A DNA stretch of 14,980 bases from an uncultured Chthoniobacterales bacterium. Lineage in GTDB: Bacteria > Verrucomicrobiota > Verrucomicrobiia > Chthoniobacterales > UBA10450. A model generated the notes under the pieces. The model made no database searches. It had not been told where the DNA came from and saw only the letters and a program-made list of their open reading frames with translations. This document shows, piece by piece, positions 7,331 to 14,043 of this stretch; position 1 is the stretch's first letter; each line of letters opens with the position of its first letter. Made by a program: the position numbers and the translations under genes. The stretch is from NCBI GenBank assembly GCA_955652255.1, contig CATPAW010000056.1:1-14980 (forward strand), written 5' to 3'.

Positions 7331-7387
7331 GAAGCGCGCATTGCGGAGGAATGTTCTCGATTGTATAGAACGGCTCCCGACGCAGCG

Positions 7388-8206
7388 ATGACTTCAACCA
7401 CCCGCACGCATCTCGATCAGCTCGAGAACCAAAGCATTTTTATTTTTCGCGAGGCGTATCACGCCTTCGAGAACATCGCCATGCCGTGGTCGATGGGCAA
7501 GGATTCGAACGTTCTTATCTGGCTGGCGCGCAAATCTTTTTTTGGAAAAGTGCCGTTCCCAGTTCTGCACATCGACACGACCTACGAATTTCCCGAGATG
7601 CTGAAGTTTCGCGAATGGGCGACGAAGCATTACAATCTCAATCTGATCGTTAAAATCAACACCGATGCGCGCGAGCGCGGCATCGGTTACGAGACGCACG
7701 ATCCGGTGACGGTGACACACGAATTAAAAACCGTTGCGCTGCAGCAGGTTCTTGCCGAATACAAATGGGACGCGCTCATCACAGGAATTCGCCGTGACGA
7801 AGATCCCACCCGCGCAAAGGAGAGATATTTTTCGGCGCGCAACGTGCAGTTCGAATGGGACTACAAAGATCAACCGCCGGAATTCTGGGAACAATTCGTG
7901 ACCTCGGCAGCGAAAGGCGAGCACGTTCGCGTGCAACCATTGCTCGACTGGACCGAGGTCGACATCTGGCGCTACATCCAGCGCGAGAATATTCCGATCC
8001 CGCAAATGTATTTCGCAATAAACGGCAAACGATTTCTTTCGTTAGGCTGCAGCCCGATTACGCAACCGATCAAAAGCACGGCGGCAACAATCGAGGAAAT
8101 CATCGCGGAACTGGAGGCGACAAAGACAACCGAGCGGGCTGGCCGCGCGCAGGACCATCATGAGCGGAATGCGATGCAAAAGTTAAGGGCGAAGGGATTT
8201 CTATGA
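7388..8206 (+). CDS. cysD: Sulfate adenylyltransferase subunit 2
   Basis: Catalytic subunit of ATP sulfurylase, which makes adenylyl sulfate (APS) from ATP and sulfate in cytoplasmic sulfate assimilation, with GTP hydrolysis by CysN. It is an N-type ATP pyrophosphatase: PP-loop SMGKDS at 35-40, RRDEDPTRAKER at 135-146, LLDWTEVDIWRYI near 190-202 and the C-terminal TTERAGRAQDH. The 272-residue form lacks the ~30-residue insert found before FLSLGCSP in E. coli CysD. I chose ATG 7388 because the N-terminus then aligns with known CysD (THLDQLE matches THLRQLE). A TTG at 7361, with GGAGGA at 7345-7350, is an alternative start adding 9 residues and has the better ribosome site. The stop overlaps the next ATG as ATGA. 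Confidence 0.95.
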   Translation: MTSTTRTHLDQLENQSIFIFREAYHAFENIAMPWSMGKDSNVLIWLARKSFFGKVPFPVLHIDTTYEFPEMLKFREWATKHYNLNLIVKINTDARERGIGYETHDPVTVTHELKTVALQQVLAEYKWDALITGIRRDEDPTRAKERYFSARNVQFEWDYKDQPPEFWEQFVTSAAKGEHVRVQPLLDWTEVDIWRYIQRENIPIPQMYFAINGKRFLSLGCSPITQPIKSTAATIEEIIAELEATKTTERAGRAQDHHERNAMQKLRAKGFL

Positions 8207-8631
8207 TTGCGGATCGCGGATTGCGGATGGCGGAAAGAAAAGAGAAGCGTGCGCGGGTCGCGGACGCGGCAATGTCTGTAGAGGATTTTCGCAAGCGCAC
8301 TTTTCAATTCGGAGTTCGGATCGTCCGGCTGGTTCAGGCGCTGGGCAAAACAGATGCAGGCCGTGTGATCGGAAACCAATTGCTGCGTTCAGGCACGGCG
8401 GTTGGCGCGAATTATCGCGCTGAATTCGTAGCAAAAATGGGGATCGTCGAAGAGGAATGTGACGAAGCACTTTATTGGATCGACATGCTTGTCGAACTGC
8501 AATCGATCAATGCAAGTCGCAGGAGAGATCTTCGTGCCGAGGCAAATGAAATTCTCGCGATTGTTGTCGCATCGATTCGAACAGCCCACCGTAATAAGAA
8601 ACGGTCAGTACGTTACACGCACGATGACTGA
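8203..8631 (+). CDS. Four-helix-bundle protein (S23 / 23S rRNA intervening-sequence family), inserted in the cys operon
   Basis: Small helical protein of the family first seen in 23S rRNA intervening sequences and related to the Avd accessory protein of diversity-generating retroelements; its cellular role is unclear. The hallmark is visible: [35 protein letters not shown], then [21 protein letters not shown]. Compared with my memory of family members, about eight residues after ANYRA seem missing. Start ATG 8203 is supported by GAAGGG six nt upstream and by ATGA overlap with cysD, but it makes the first ~15 residues come from a TTGCGGA repeat. ATG 8272 (MSVEDFRKR) would begin at the conserved domain. 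The stop overlaps cysN by 8 nt. Nothing in sulfate assimilation needs this gene, so it looks like an insertion. Confidence 0.82.
   Translation: MIADRGLRMAERKEKRARVADAAMSVEDFRKRTFQFGVRIVRLVQALGKTDAGRVIGNQLLRSGTAVGANYRAEFVAKMGIVEEECDEALYWIDMLVELQSINASRRRDLRAEANEILAIVVASIRTAHRNKKRSVRYTHDD
8205..8228 (+). repeat. Left inverted repeat (TTGCGGA type) of the four-helix-bundle element
   Basis: Tandem copies of a 7-8 nt word, GATTGCGGA / TCGCGGA / TTGCGGAT, run from the cysD stop codon into the four-helix-bundle reading frame. The same word occurs in opposite orientation at 8636-8666. Together they bracket the gene, and repeats of this kind are, to my recollection, common beside four-helix-bundle genes in Verrucomicrobiota and Planctomycetota. 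Confidence 0.5.
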
Positions 8632-9526
8632 CCCCAGTCCGCAGTCCGCAATCCAAAATCCGAAATCTTCAGCGGCTGTGCCGCTGAAGGTCGTCTTCGT
8701 CGGCCACGTTGATCACGGCAAGTCCACGCTGATCGGGCGCATTCTGCACGACACGGACTCGTTGCCGGAAGGAAAGATCGACATGGTGAAGAAGGCGTGC
8801 GCGGCGGAAGGGATGGAATTTGAGTTTGCTTTCGTGCTCGACGCCCTGCTCGAGGAGCAAAAGCAGAACGTCACGATCGATACGACGCAGATCCCGTTTC
8901 GAACGGCGCGACGAAACTACGTCATCATCGACGCGCCCGGTCACAAGGAATTCTTGAAGAACATGATCACCGGCGCATCGCGCGCCGATGCGGCGATTTT
9001 GGTAATCGCAGCGAACGAAGGCGTGCGCGAACAGAGCCGGCGGCACGCATACTTGCTTGGCTTGCTCGGAATTCGTCAAATCCTTGTTGTCGTTAACAAA
9101 ATGGACCTTGCGAATTATTCCGAAAAGCGTTTCGGCGAGATCGAAAGCGAGTACAAGAATTTTCTTGTCGATCTTTCATTGGAAGCGCGCGCGTTCATTC
9201 CGGCTTCGGCCCGCCAAGGCGAGAACGTGGCGAGTCGAAGCGAAAAGATCGCTTGGTACGATGGGCCGACGCTCCTGGAAGCCCTCGACTTGTTAGAGGT
9301 ACGCAAAGCAGATGTGGATCTTCCGCTGCGATTTTGTGTGCAAGATGTTTATCGTTTTGGCGAACGCCGCATCGTGGCCGGCCGGATCGAAACGGGTACA
9401 TTAAGGGTGGGGGACGAGCTCGTTTTCTCGCCGGCGAACAAATCTTCCATGATCGCAAGCATCGAGCGATGGAACGCGCCGGGGATGGGGTGGCCATCGC
9501 CGGAGATTCGATTGGAATCACATTGA
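8624..9526 (+). CDS. cysN: Sulfate adenylyltransferase subunit 1, GTPase part (5' portion of frameshifted cysNC)
   Basis: GTPase subunit that powers APS synthesis with CysD. Seen: G1 GHVDHGKS at 27-34, G3 DAPGH at 103-107, G4 NKMD at 158-161, then domain II ([22 protein letters not shown], about 238-258) to [15 protein letters not shown]. After that the frame runs into [13 protein letters not shown] and stops at 9526, while normal CysN sequence ([19 protein letters not shown]) continues in the -1 frame. One missing G in the run at 9481-9484, or at 9487-9490, explains it; restored, the gene would encode one ~638-residue CysN-CysC protein. ATG 8624 overlaps the four-helix-bundle stop. Residues 5-14 ([10 protein letters not shown]) are encoded by the right TTGCGGA repeat, so the N-terminus is repeat-derived. 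Confidence 0.88.
   Translation: MTDPSPQSAIQNPKSSAAVPLKVVFVGHVDHGKSTLIGRILHDTDSLPEGKIDMVKKACAAEGMEFEFAFVLDALLEEQKQNVTIDTTQIPFRTARRNYVIIDAPGHKEFLKNMITGASRADAAILVIAANEGVREQSRRHAYLLGLLGIRQILVVVNKMDLANYSEKRFGEIESEYKNFLVDLSLEARAFIPASARQGENVASRSEKIAWYDGPTLLEALDLLEVRKADVDLPLRFCVQDVYRFGERRIVAGRIETGTLRVGDELVFSPANKSSMIASIERWNAPGMGWPSPEIRLESH
8636..8666 (-). repeat. Right inverted repeat of the four-helix-bundle element, inside cysN
   Basis: Read on the minus strand this is a run of TTTCGGA, TTTTGGA, TTGCGGA and CTGCGGA units, inverted relative to the array at 8205-8228. It lies within the first 15 codons of cysN and is translated as part of CysN. The degenerate units suggest an old insertion or slippage-prone DNA. 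Confidence 0.5.
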
Positions 9527-10539
9527 GTGAGCAAATCTTTATTGAGCGCGGTTATGTCGCGTCGCACGAAACGGACACTCCGATCGAGACAAATCGCTTT
9601 CACGCCGATCTTTTCTGGATCGTGCGCGAGCCGTTGCGCGTCGGTCGTCCTTACAATCTGCGGCTGGCGACGCAGGAGGTGAAATGCCAAATCCCGTCGA
9701 TCGAGCAGGTGATGAATTCGTCGACCTTGGAAACGAAGATCGACAAGCACGAGCAGTTGGAGCGAAACGACGTAGGCCGGCTCATGATTGAAACACGCGG
9801 GCCGCTCGTGATTGATAATCATGATCGTATCCCGAATCTCGGCCGGTTTGTCATCGTGGACGACGATGAAATCTGCGGCGGCGGCACGATTTTCGGCGGC
9901 GTTTACACCGATCGCAGTGTGGCAAAGAGCCAAAACATTTTTTGGAGCGAGGGAAAAATTACGGCCGGCGAACGTGCGCTGCGCAGCGGACATCGCGGCG
10001 CGGTAGTTTGGTTCACCGGTCTATCCGGCGCTGGAAAATCGACAATCGCACAGGCGCTCGAGCGCGAGCTCTTCAATCGCGCCATGCAGACATACGTGCT
10101 CGACGGCGACAACGTCCGCCACGGTCTAAATGCAAATCTGGGGTTTGCGCCCGAAGATCGAGTGGAAAACATTCGCCGGGTAAGCGAAGTTGCCAGACTA
10201 ATGGCGGACGCCGGGGCGGTGGTGATCACGGCATTCATCTCTCCTTATCGAATGGACCGGCGACGCGCGCGCGAGATCGCGCTGGAGGGCAACGTCGAGT
10301 TCACTGAGGTATTTGTCGATGCACCGCTGGACGTTTGCGAAACGCGCGATCCGAAGAATCTCTACAAAAAGGCGCGTGCGGGCGAGATTCGCGAATTTAC
10401 CGGAATTGATGCGCCTTACGAAGCTCCTGAGGATGCGGAAATCGTCGTGCACACGGATCGTCAGAGCGTCGATGAATCGGTTGCAACGATTCTCGAGCAG
10501 TTGTTGCCGCGCTTAAAAGCGGATGAGCCGGATGATTGA
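9469..10539 (+). CDS. cysC: CysN C-terminal domains fused to adenylyl-sulfate kinase (3' portion of frameshifted cysNC)
   Basis: The first ~170 residues are the C-terminal beta-barrel part of CysN ([19 protein letters not shown], then [16 protein letters not shown]). The remainder is APS kinase, which phosphorylates APS to PAPS: P-loop GLSGAGKST at about 184-192, [22 protein letters not shown], and FTGIDAPYE. This is the CysNC (NodQ-like) fusion. The true start is cysN ATG 8624 in another frame; ATG 9469 is only the nearest in-frame codon and may or may not allow reinitiation. As sequenced, APS kinase could be made only by reinitiation or frameshifting. The frameshift may be a base-calling error in a G run, since everything downstream is well conserved. 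A 14-bp hairpin follows the stop. Confidence 0.87.
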   Translation: MERAGDGVAIAGDSIGITLSEQIFIERGYVASHETDTPIETNRFHADLFWIVREPLRVGRPYNLRLATQEVKCQIPSIEQVMNSSTLETKIDKHEQLERNDVGRLMIETRGPLVIDNHDRIPNLGRFVIVDDDEICGGGTIFGGVYTDRSVAKSQNIFWSEGKITAGERALRSGHRGAVVWFTGLSGAGKSTIAQALERELFNRAMQTYVLDGDNVRHGLNANLGFAPEDRVENIRRVSEVARLMADAGAVVITAFISPYRMDRRRAREIALEGNVEFTEVFVDAPLDVCETRDPKNLYKKARAGEIREFTGIDAPYEAPEDAEIVVHTDRQSVDESVATILEQLLPRLKADEPDD

Positions 10540-10550
10540 CGCGGCGGTAA

Positions 10551-10580
10551 ATGATTCGCCTTCGCCCGAAGGCGAGTCAT
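10551..10580. terminator. Bidirectional hairpin between convergent cysNC and receiver-domain gene
   Basis: ATGATTCGCCTTCG (10551-10564) pairs with CGAAGGCGAGTCAT (10567-10580), 13 of 14 positions, with the rest of the loop formed by two C residues. It fills the gap between the cysNC stop (10539) and the stop of the minus-strand gene (10581). No T-run is present on either side, so it may work as a 3'-end stabiliser or Rho-assisted terminator for both units. Confidence 0.5.
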
Positions 10581-11048
10581 TCAGCCGACGGCATGTATCT
10601 GATGATCGGGAATGAGGTTGACGTGACTCGAGCTGATCACGTCGTGGACGATTTTGCCGAGCTCATCTATTTCGTAAGGTTTAGCGAGCACGCCGCGGAA
10701 GCCAAAGTCTTGATAGCAGCTCATGGTTGCGTCGGTCGCGTAACCGCTGGAAACGATCGCGTTCACAGCCGGATCGATCTCGATTAATTTTTTCAGAGCC
10801 TCTTTTCCGCCCACGCCGCCGGGGAGAGTAAGATCGAGAATCACCGCGTCGAAGCGTTCTCCGGCTTCGAATTTCTCGCGGTAAAGATTGACGCCTTGCA
10901 AAGCAGTTTCGGCGTGCATCACTTGATAACCAAGAGGCGTGAGTGCGAAATGCGCGAGGGTGCGAATGGCTTTATCGTCATCGACCACCAGCACTCGGCC
11001 GGTTCCGGTAGTTGGCTGAGTTATGGTTCCGGGCGAGTCGACCGGCAT
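10581..11048 (-). CDS. Response-regulator receiver domain protein (possible remnant of a hybrid histidine kinase)
   Basis: A single CheY-like receiver domain, 155 aa with ATG 11048. Seen: acidic pocket D23-D25 (VVDDDKA), phospho-acceptor D72 in VILDLTLPGG, switch residues S100/S101 in IVSSGYA and K123 in AKPY. There is no output domain. The wording LDLTLPGGVGGKEAL...IVSSGYATDATMSCYQDFGFRGVLAKPY is, from memory, that of receiver domains at the C-terminus of PAS-hybrid histidine kinases. The frame stays open upstream to 11240, and residues just before the ATG read GTWLFGLPAAFQQ, resembling the GTxFxIYLPA end of a kinase ATPase domain. So this may be the stump of a larger kinase, with the rest replaced by the truA operon. 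It lies 194 nt downstream of truA on the same strand. Confidence 0.75.
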   Translation of the reverse strand: MPVDSPGTITQPTTGTGRVLVVDDDKAIRTLAHFALTPLGYQVMHAETALQGVNLYREKFEAGERFDAVILDLTLPGGVGGKEALKKLIEIDPAVNAIVSSGYATDATMSCYQDFGFRGVLAKPYEIDELGKIVHDVISSSHVNLIPDHQIHAVG

Positions 11049-11159
11049 TTCTTGCTGGAAGGCGGCGGGAAGACCAAAAAGCCAGGTACCGCTTCGGCGA
11101 AAAGCGCCGAAAAACCCCCGTTTTCCCTTTGCGTTATTTTGAGGCGGTTCGACTGACCC

Positions 11160-11165
11160 ATTATA
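11160..11165 (-). promoter_or_regulatory. Possible -10 element for the receiver-domain gene
   Basis: Read on the minus strand this is a consensus TATAAT, about 110 nt upstream of ATG 11048 in the truA-receiver spacer. A -35 is not convincing: TTGGCA lies upstream but with a spacer of about 22 nt. It could give the receiver gene its own promoter. Confidence 0.28.
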
Positions 11166-11242
11166 ATTTCTAGAAAAGCAGGTCCTCTGCCAATCCGAAC
11201 TTCCCCGTGCCTCACAACTCAGGCGGATGGTATGAAGCAATC

Positions 11243-11986
11243 TCAGTACCGCACTCGGACGAGAAATAGCCCTTCGGCTGGGGCTGCAAAACGCGCCTGC
11301 CCAGTTCGACCGGACGCTAACCGGTCCGAAATCTCCTCATTGGGTAATTTGCCAAGCGCGCAATGCACGAGTGAGCCCACGATCAGTCGAACCATTTTGT
11401 AGAGAAAGCCGTCGCCGTCGAACTCGATCGTAACGCGAGGACCGTTGAAACCGACTCGCACCCAATTAATCGTCCGCACTGTGCTCTTTAATGGCTTGCC
11501 GCGAATCGCTGCGAATCCAGCAAAATCGTGCGTGCCAACGAAGTAGTTCGCTCCTGCCTTCAGAACTTCGAAATCGAGCGGTGCGGCTACATGCCAGGCG
11601 CGCCCGAATTCAAGGGGCGGCAGTACCGCAGCGGACCAGATTCTATAGCGATAGATTTTTCCTTTGGCGGAAAAACGCGCATGGAAATGCTTCGGCACAT
11701 AACGGCATCGGAGCACCCGTATGGTGGGCGGCAATAGCGAATTGAGCGCGCTGGTCCAACGCACTGCCGATAAATTATTGGTGGCAAGATCGACATGGGC
11801 GCATTGCGCGAGCGCGTGAACTCCGGCGTCGGTCCGGCCAGCGCCGTGGACCCGGACGTGCTTACCGCCGACACGCTCGAAGGCGCGCTCGAGATGATCC
11901 TGAATCGTGTTGCGATGAGATTGGCTCTGCCATCCCGCAAACTGGCTTCCGTCGTACGCGACGATCAATTTCAAGCGTCGCGACAT
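11243..11986 (-). CDS. truA: tRNA pseudouridine(38-40) synthase
   Basis: Converts uridines 38-40 in the anticodon stem-loop of tRNAs to pseudouridine; cytoplasmic. The 247-residue length is normal. Seen: N-terminal LIVAYDGSQFAGWQSQ, catalytic D53 in the invariant GAGRTDAGVHA (48-58), HARFSAKGKIYRYRIW (about 101-116), FDGDGFLYKMVRLIVG in the C-terminal domain, and a final PAEGLFLVRVRY, which is the usual end of TruA. The ATG at 11986 has AGGA directly before it and begins 6 nt after the ruvX stop, so it is the third gene of manC-ruvX-truA. No unusual feature in the enzyme itself. Confidence 0.96.
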   Translation of the reverse strand: MSRRLKLIVAYDGSQFAGWQSQSHRNTIQDHLERAFERVGGKHVRVHGAGRTDAGVHALAQCAHVDLATNNLSAVRWTSALNSLLPPTIRVLRCRYVPKHFHARFSAKGKIYRYRIWSAAVLPPLEFGRAWHVAAPLDFEVLKAGANYFVGTHDFAGFAAIRGKPLKSTVRTINWVRVGFNGPRVTIEFDGDGFLYKMVRLIVGSLVHCALGKLPNEEISDRLASGRTGQARFAAPAEGLFLVRVRY

Positions 11987-11992
11987 TCCTGT

Positions 11993-12448
11993 TCACCGTG
12001 GCATTTCTTCGGCTCTCGCCGATTCCTGGCGCCGATCGAGATATCCCTGCAAAATCATTTGCGCCGCTACTTGATCGACATAGCCGCGGGTCGCGCGCGT
12101 TTTCTTCCCCGCTTCTCGCAACGCCCGGTTTGCCGTCACCGTCGTCAGCCGTTCGTCCCACGTGACGACCGCGCAGGGCAGATTCGCGCGAAGCTTTTCT
12201 ACGAACTGAAGGGTTTCGATCGCGGCGGCACCGATCCCGCCTTTCATCTGGCGCGGAATTCCCACCACGACATGATCCACTTTTCTTTCGCGAACAATCT
12301 CCGCTACTCGCGCTGCGGCCCGTTCATTGGCCGGGATCGTCTCGAGCGGGTGCGCCAGCAGCAGCAACTCATCGGAGATCGCCGTTCCAATGCGCGCGCG
12401 GCCAAAATCGATTCCTAGAATTGGATTTGTTGCCCGCAACCCATTCAT
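11993..12448 (-). CDS. ruvX: YqgF/RuvX-type RNase H-fold protein (putative Holliday junction resolvase / pre-16S rRNA nuclease)
   Basis: A member of the essential YqgF family, assigned to 16S rRNA 5'-end processing and formerly to Holliday junction resolution. The 151-residue product has the RNase H fold signatures: GIDFGRARIGTAISD near 12-26 (first catalytic Asp at 14), VVVGIPRQMKGG near 80-91, DERLTTVTANRALREAG near 117-133, and the closing acidic GYVDQVAAQMILQGYLD. The ATG at 12448 overlaps the manC stop as ATGA; an open extension farther upstream lies inside manC and is rejected. The position between manC and truA suggests co-transcription. Confidence 0.92.
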   Translation of the reverse strand: MNGLRATNPILGIDFGRARIGTAISDELLLLAHPLETIPANERAAARVAEIVRERKVDHVVVGIPRQMKGGIGAAAIETLQFVEKLRANLPCAVVTWDERLTTVTANRALREAGKKTRATRGYVDQVAAQMILQGYLDRRQESARAEEMPR

Positions 12449-13518
12449 TGGAGTTCGGGCGGAAGCTTGCCAATCAGATCCTTGATCTTTTCCGCTTGAT
12501 GACGGTGACAAACCAGGACGGCGTCGCCCGTTCGCACGACGATGAGATTGTGCACCCCAAGCAACGCGATAGTTGCCCCCTCCTGACCGAAAACAATGTT
12601 ATTGCTGGAATCAACCGCCGTGACCGCGCAGTTCGCGGCGTTTCCATGCTCGTCGTTTTTAAAATAATTAGCCACTGCTCTCCAGCTCCCGATATCGTCC
12701 CAATCGAAGCTGGCTTCGACAACGAGAACGCGGTCCGCTTTCTCCATGATCGCGTAATCGAAGGAGATCCGCGGCAGTTTGCTGAAACGCTCGCGCAATA
12801 CTTTTTCAAAGTTACCAGGCGCGCGAAGCTGGGAAATGAAATCCGCCAACTCCGGCGCCTGGCGATTGAATTCGCTCAACACCGTCGGCACGGACCAGAC
12901 GAACATCCCTGCATTCCAACGAAAGTTGCCTTTCCGCAAAAATGACTCCGCAAGATCGACATTGGGTTTTTCGCGAAAGCGCAGCACGCGATGAATTGCG
13001 TCTTTATCATTGCGTGCCCGCAAACGAACGGGCTCGCCCTGCTCGATGTACCCAAAACCGGGGCAGGCCCATGTCGGTTTGATTCCGATCGTGACGAGCT
13101 CGCCTGTTTCTTCCGCTGTCTCTGCCGCCAAAGCCAACGTTTCTTGAAACGCTGCCCGATTGGCAATGACATGATCGGCCGGTAGCACGAGCATGGTCGC
13201 AGCGTGGTCGCGCGCGGCGACCCAACCCGTCCCGAGCGCTACCGCCGCAGCCGTATCGCGTTTTGTCGGCTCCGCCACGATATTTTCCTTGGGAAAACCG
13301 GCCAGCAGCTTGCGAACAGCCGCTTCCTGTTCCGCATTGGTCAGGATGAGAATCCGGTCCCTGAGAACCAAGCCATCGAGTCTCGCCACCGTTTCCTCGA
13401 GGAGCGCTCTTTTGGATACGAGCCGGAGCAGTTGTTTGGGACGGCCGCGCCGGCTCAGCGGCCAAAAACGTTCGCCACTTCCACCGGCCAGAACGAGCGC
13501 ATAGATCGGATTGGACAT
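12445..13518 (-). CDS. manC: Mannose-1-phosphate guanylyltransferase (GDP-mannose pyrophosphorylase)
   Basis: Makes GDP-mannose from GTP and mannose 1-phosphate for surface polysaccharide, O-antigen or protein glycosylation. The 357-residue, single-domain form lacks the C-terminal cupin isomerase domain of bifunctional ManC/AlgA. Seen: nucleotide-binding LAGGSGERFWPLSR (10-23) with PKQ (27-29), EPTKRDTA (83-90), LPADH (112-116), FREKPN (181-186) and WNAGMFVW (201-208). The ATG at 13518 is chosen because LVLAGG then starts at residue 8, as is normal; the frame remains open upstream without family similarity. First gene of the manC-ruvX-truA operon, with divergent transcription from the small membrane-protein gene across 13519-13610. 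Confidence 0.94.
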   Translation of the reverse strand: MSNPIYALVLAGGSGERFWPLSRRGRPKQLLRLVSKRALLEETVARLDGLVLRDRILILTNAEQEAAVRKLLAGFPKENIVAEPTKRDTAAAVALGTGWVAARDHAATMLVLPADHVIANRAAFQETLALAAETAEETGELVTIGIKPTWACPGFGYIEQGEPVRLRARNDKDAIHRVLRFREKPNVDLAESFLRKGNFRWNAGMFVWSVPTVLSEFNRQAPELADFISQLRAPGNFEKVLRERFSKLPRISFDYAIMEKADRVLVVEASFDWDDIGSWRAVANYFKNDEHGNAANCAVTAVDSSNNIVFGQEGATIALLGVHNLIVVRTGDAVLVCHRHQAEKIKDLIGKLPPELQ

Positions 13519-13597
13519 GTCGATTACAAAAAATAAGCGCCGTCCGGGTCCGCCCAGGCCGCGAAGATTTTCCCGTTTCTTTTTCCAAAACGAGACG

Positions 13598-13603
13598 TAT
13601 AAC
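13598..13603 (+). promoter_or_regulatory. Possible -10 box very close to the start codon at 13611
   Basis: TATAAC ends 7 nt before ATG 13611. If it is a -10 element, transcription would begin at or next to the ATG and the mRNA would be leaderless. No good -35 is visible. Absence of a Shine-Dalgarno in front of 13611 fits but does not prove this. Confidence 0.2.
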
Positions 13604-13610
13604 GTAGGCG

Positions 13611-13913
13611 ATGTCTCTCCCGTTATCCATTCCAAAAACCCCCGAGCAGCTTCCGCTCGACAGTTTGCTCGTCTTGACCCGCACTGCATTTGGCCTTGGG
13701 CTTGGAATGCTGATGGCGGACAAAATCAAGCGTCCCGTTCGGCAGGCGGCGGCCATTACGCTCGTTTCCATCGGCGCGCTGGCGGCCGTGCCACTGCTGG
13801 TCAAAGTTGCACTCGAGCGGATCAATCGGCCGGAATCGGAACGGGGAAGCCGTGCTCGCCTGCGTTCCATTCGTGATGATTCCGGTTATTCATCGGAGCG
13901 AGACATTTACTGA
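13611..13913 (+). CDS. Small membrane protein of unknown function, 100 aa
   Basis: Residues 21-36 (LVLTRTAFGLGLGMLM) and 46-67 (AAAITLVSIGALAAVPLLVKVA) are hydrophobic enough for one or two membrane helices, separated by a basic loop (DKIKRPVRQ). The C-terminal ~30 residues are strongly charged (ERINRPESERGSRARLRS) and end in RDDSGYSSERDIY, presumably cytoplasmic. I recognise no family; the glycine-rich first helix followed by a basic loop is reminiscent of YtxH-like envelope proteins, but this is weak. It is divergent from manC and followed by a palindrome doublet, so it is probably monocistronic. The first ~15 residues before the hydrophobic segment are proline-rich. Confidence 0.62.
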   Translation: MSLPLSIPKTPEQLPLDSLLVLTRTAFGLGLGMLMADKIKRPVRQAAAITLVSIGALAAVPLLVKVALERINRPESERGSRARLRSIRDDSGYSSERDIY

Positions 13914-13918
13914 TCGCT

Positions 13919-13997
13919 GTAGCCGCTTCGCTGTGCGAAGCGCAATGCGAGTTTTCCAACCACACGCGCATCGCGTCGCCCACAGGGCGACGACTAC
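13919..13997. repeat. GTAG-hairpin...hairpin-CTAC palindrome doublet (BIME-like)
   Basis: GTAG (13919-13922) and one C precede a perfect 8-bp stem CGCTTCGC (13924-13931) / GCGAAGCG (13935-13942), loop TGT. About 32 nt later a 7-bp stem CGTCGCC (13975-13981) / GGCGACG (13986-13992), loop ACAG, is followed by one A and CTAC (13994-13997). The two units are thus mirror images, each with the tetranucleotide one base outside the stem. This is the architecture of paired REP sequences. It starts 5 nt after the small membrane-protein gene and could also serve as its 3' hairpin. Confidence 0.6.
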
Positions 13998-14043
13998 ATA
14001 CGCTTGATTCAATCCCGTCCGCAGATTAAGCGTGCTTCGCGCT

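Noticed and set aside
7351..7368. Five-codon ORF ATG...TAG just ahead of cysD as a leader peptide
   Set aside because: GGAGGA directly abuts its ATG with no spacing, so it is better read as the ribosome site for the possible TTG start at 7361.
9475..9526. Programmed -1 frameshifting in cysNC
   Set aside because: No canonical heptamer or obvious downstream pseudoknot was seen; a sequencing error or simple mutation in a G run is more likely. Kept only as an alternative.
13519..13689. Upstream extension of manC
   Set aside because: The LVLAGG nucleotide-binding motif sits at residue 8 from ATG 13518, and the extension shows no family similarity.
10585..13900. Plus-strand open frames opposite truA, ruvX and manC
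   Set aside because: Each mirrors a conserved minus-strand enzyme and has no recognisable domain.
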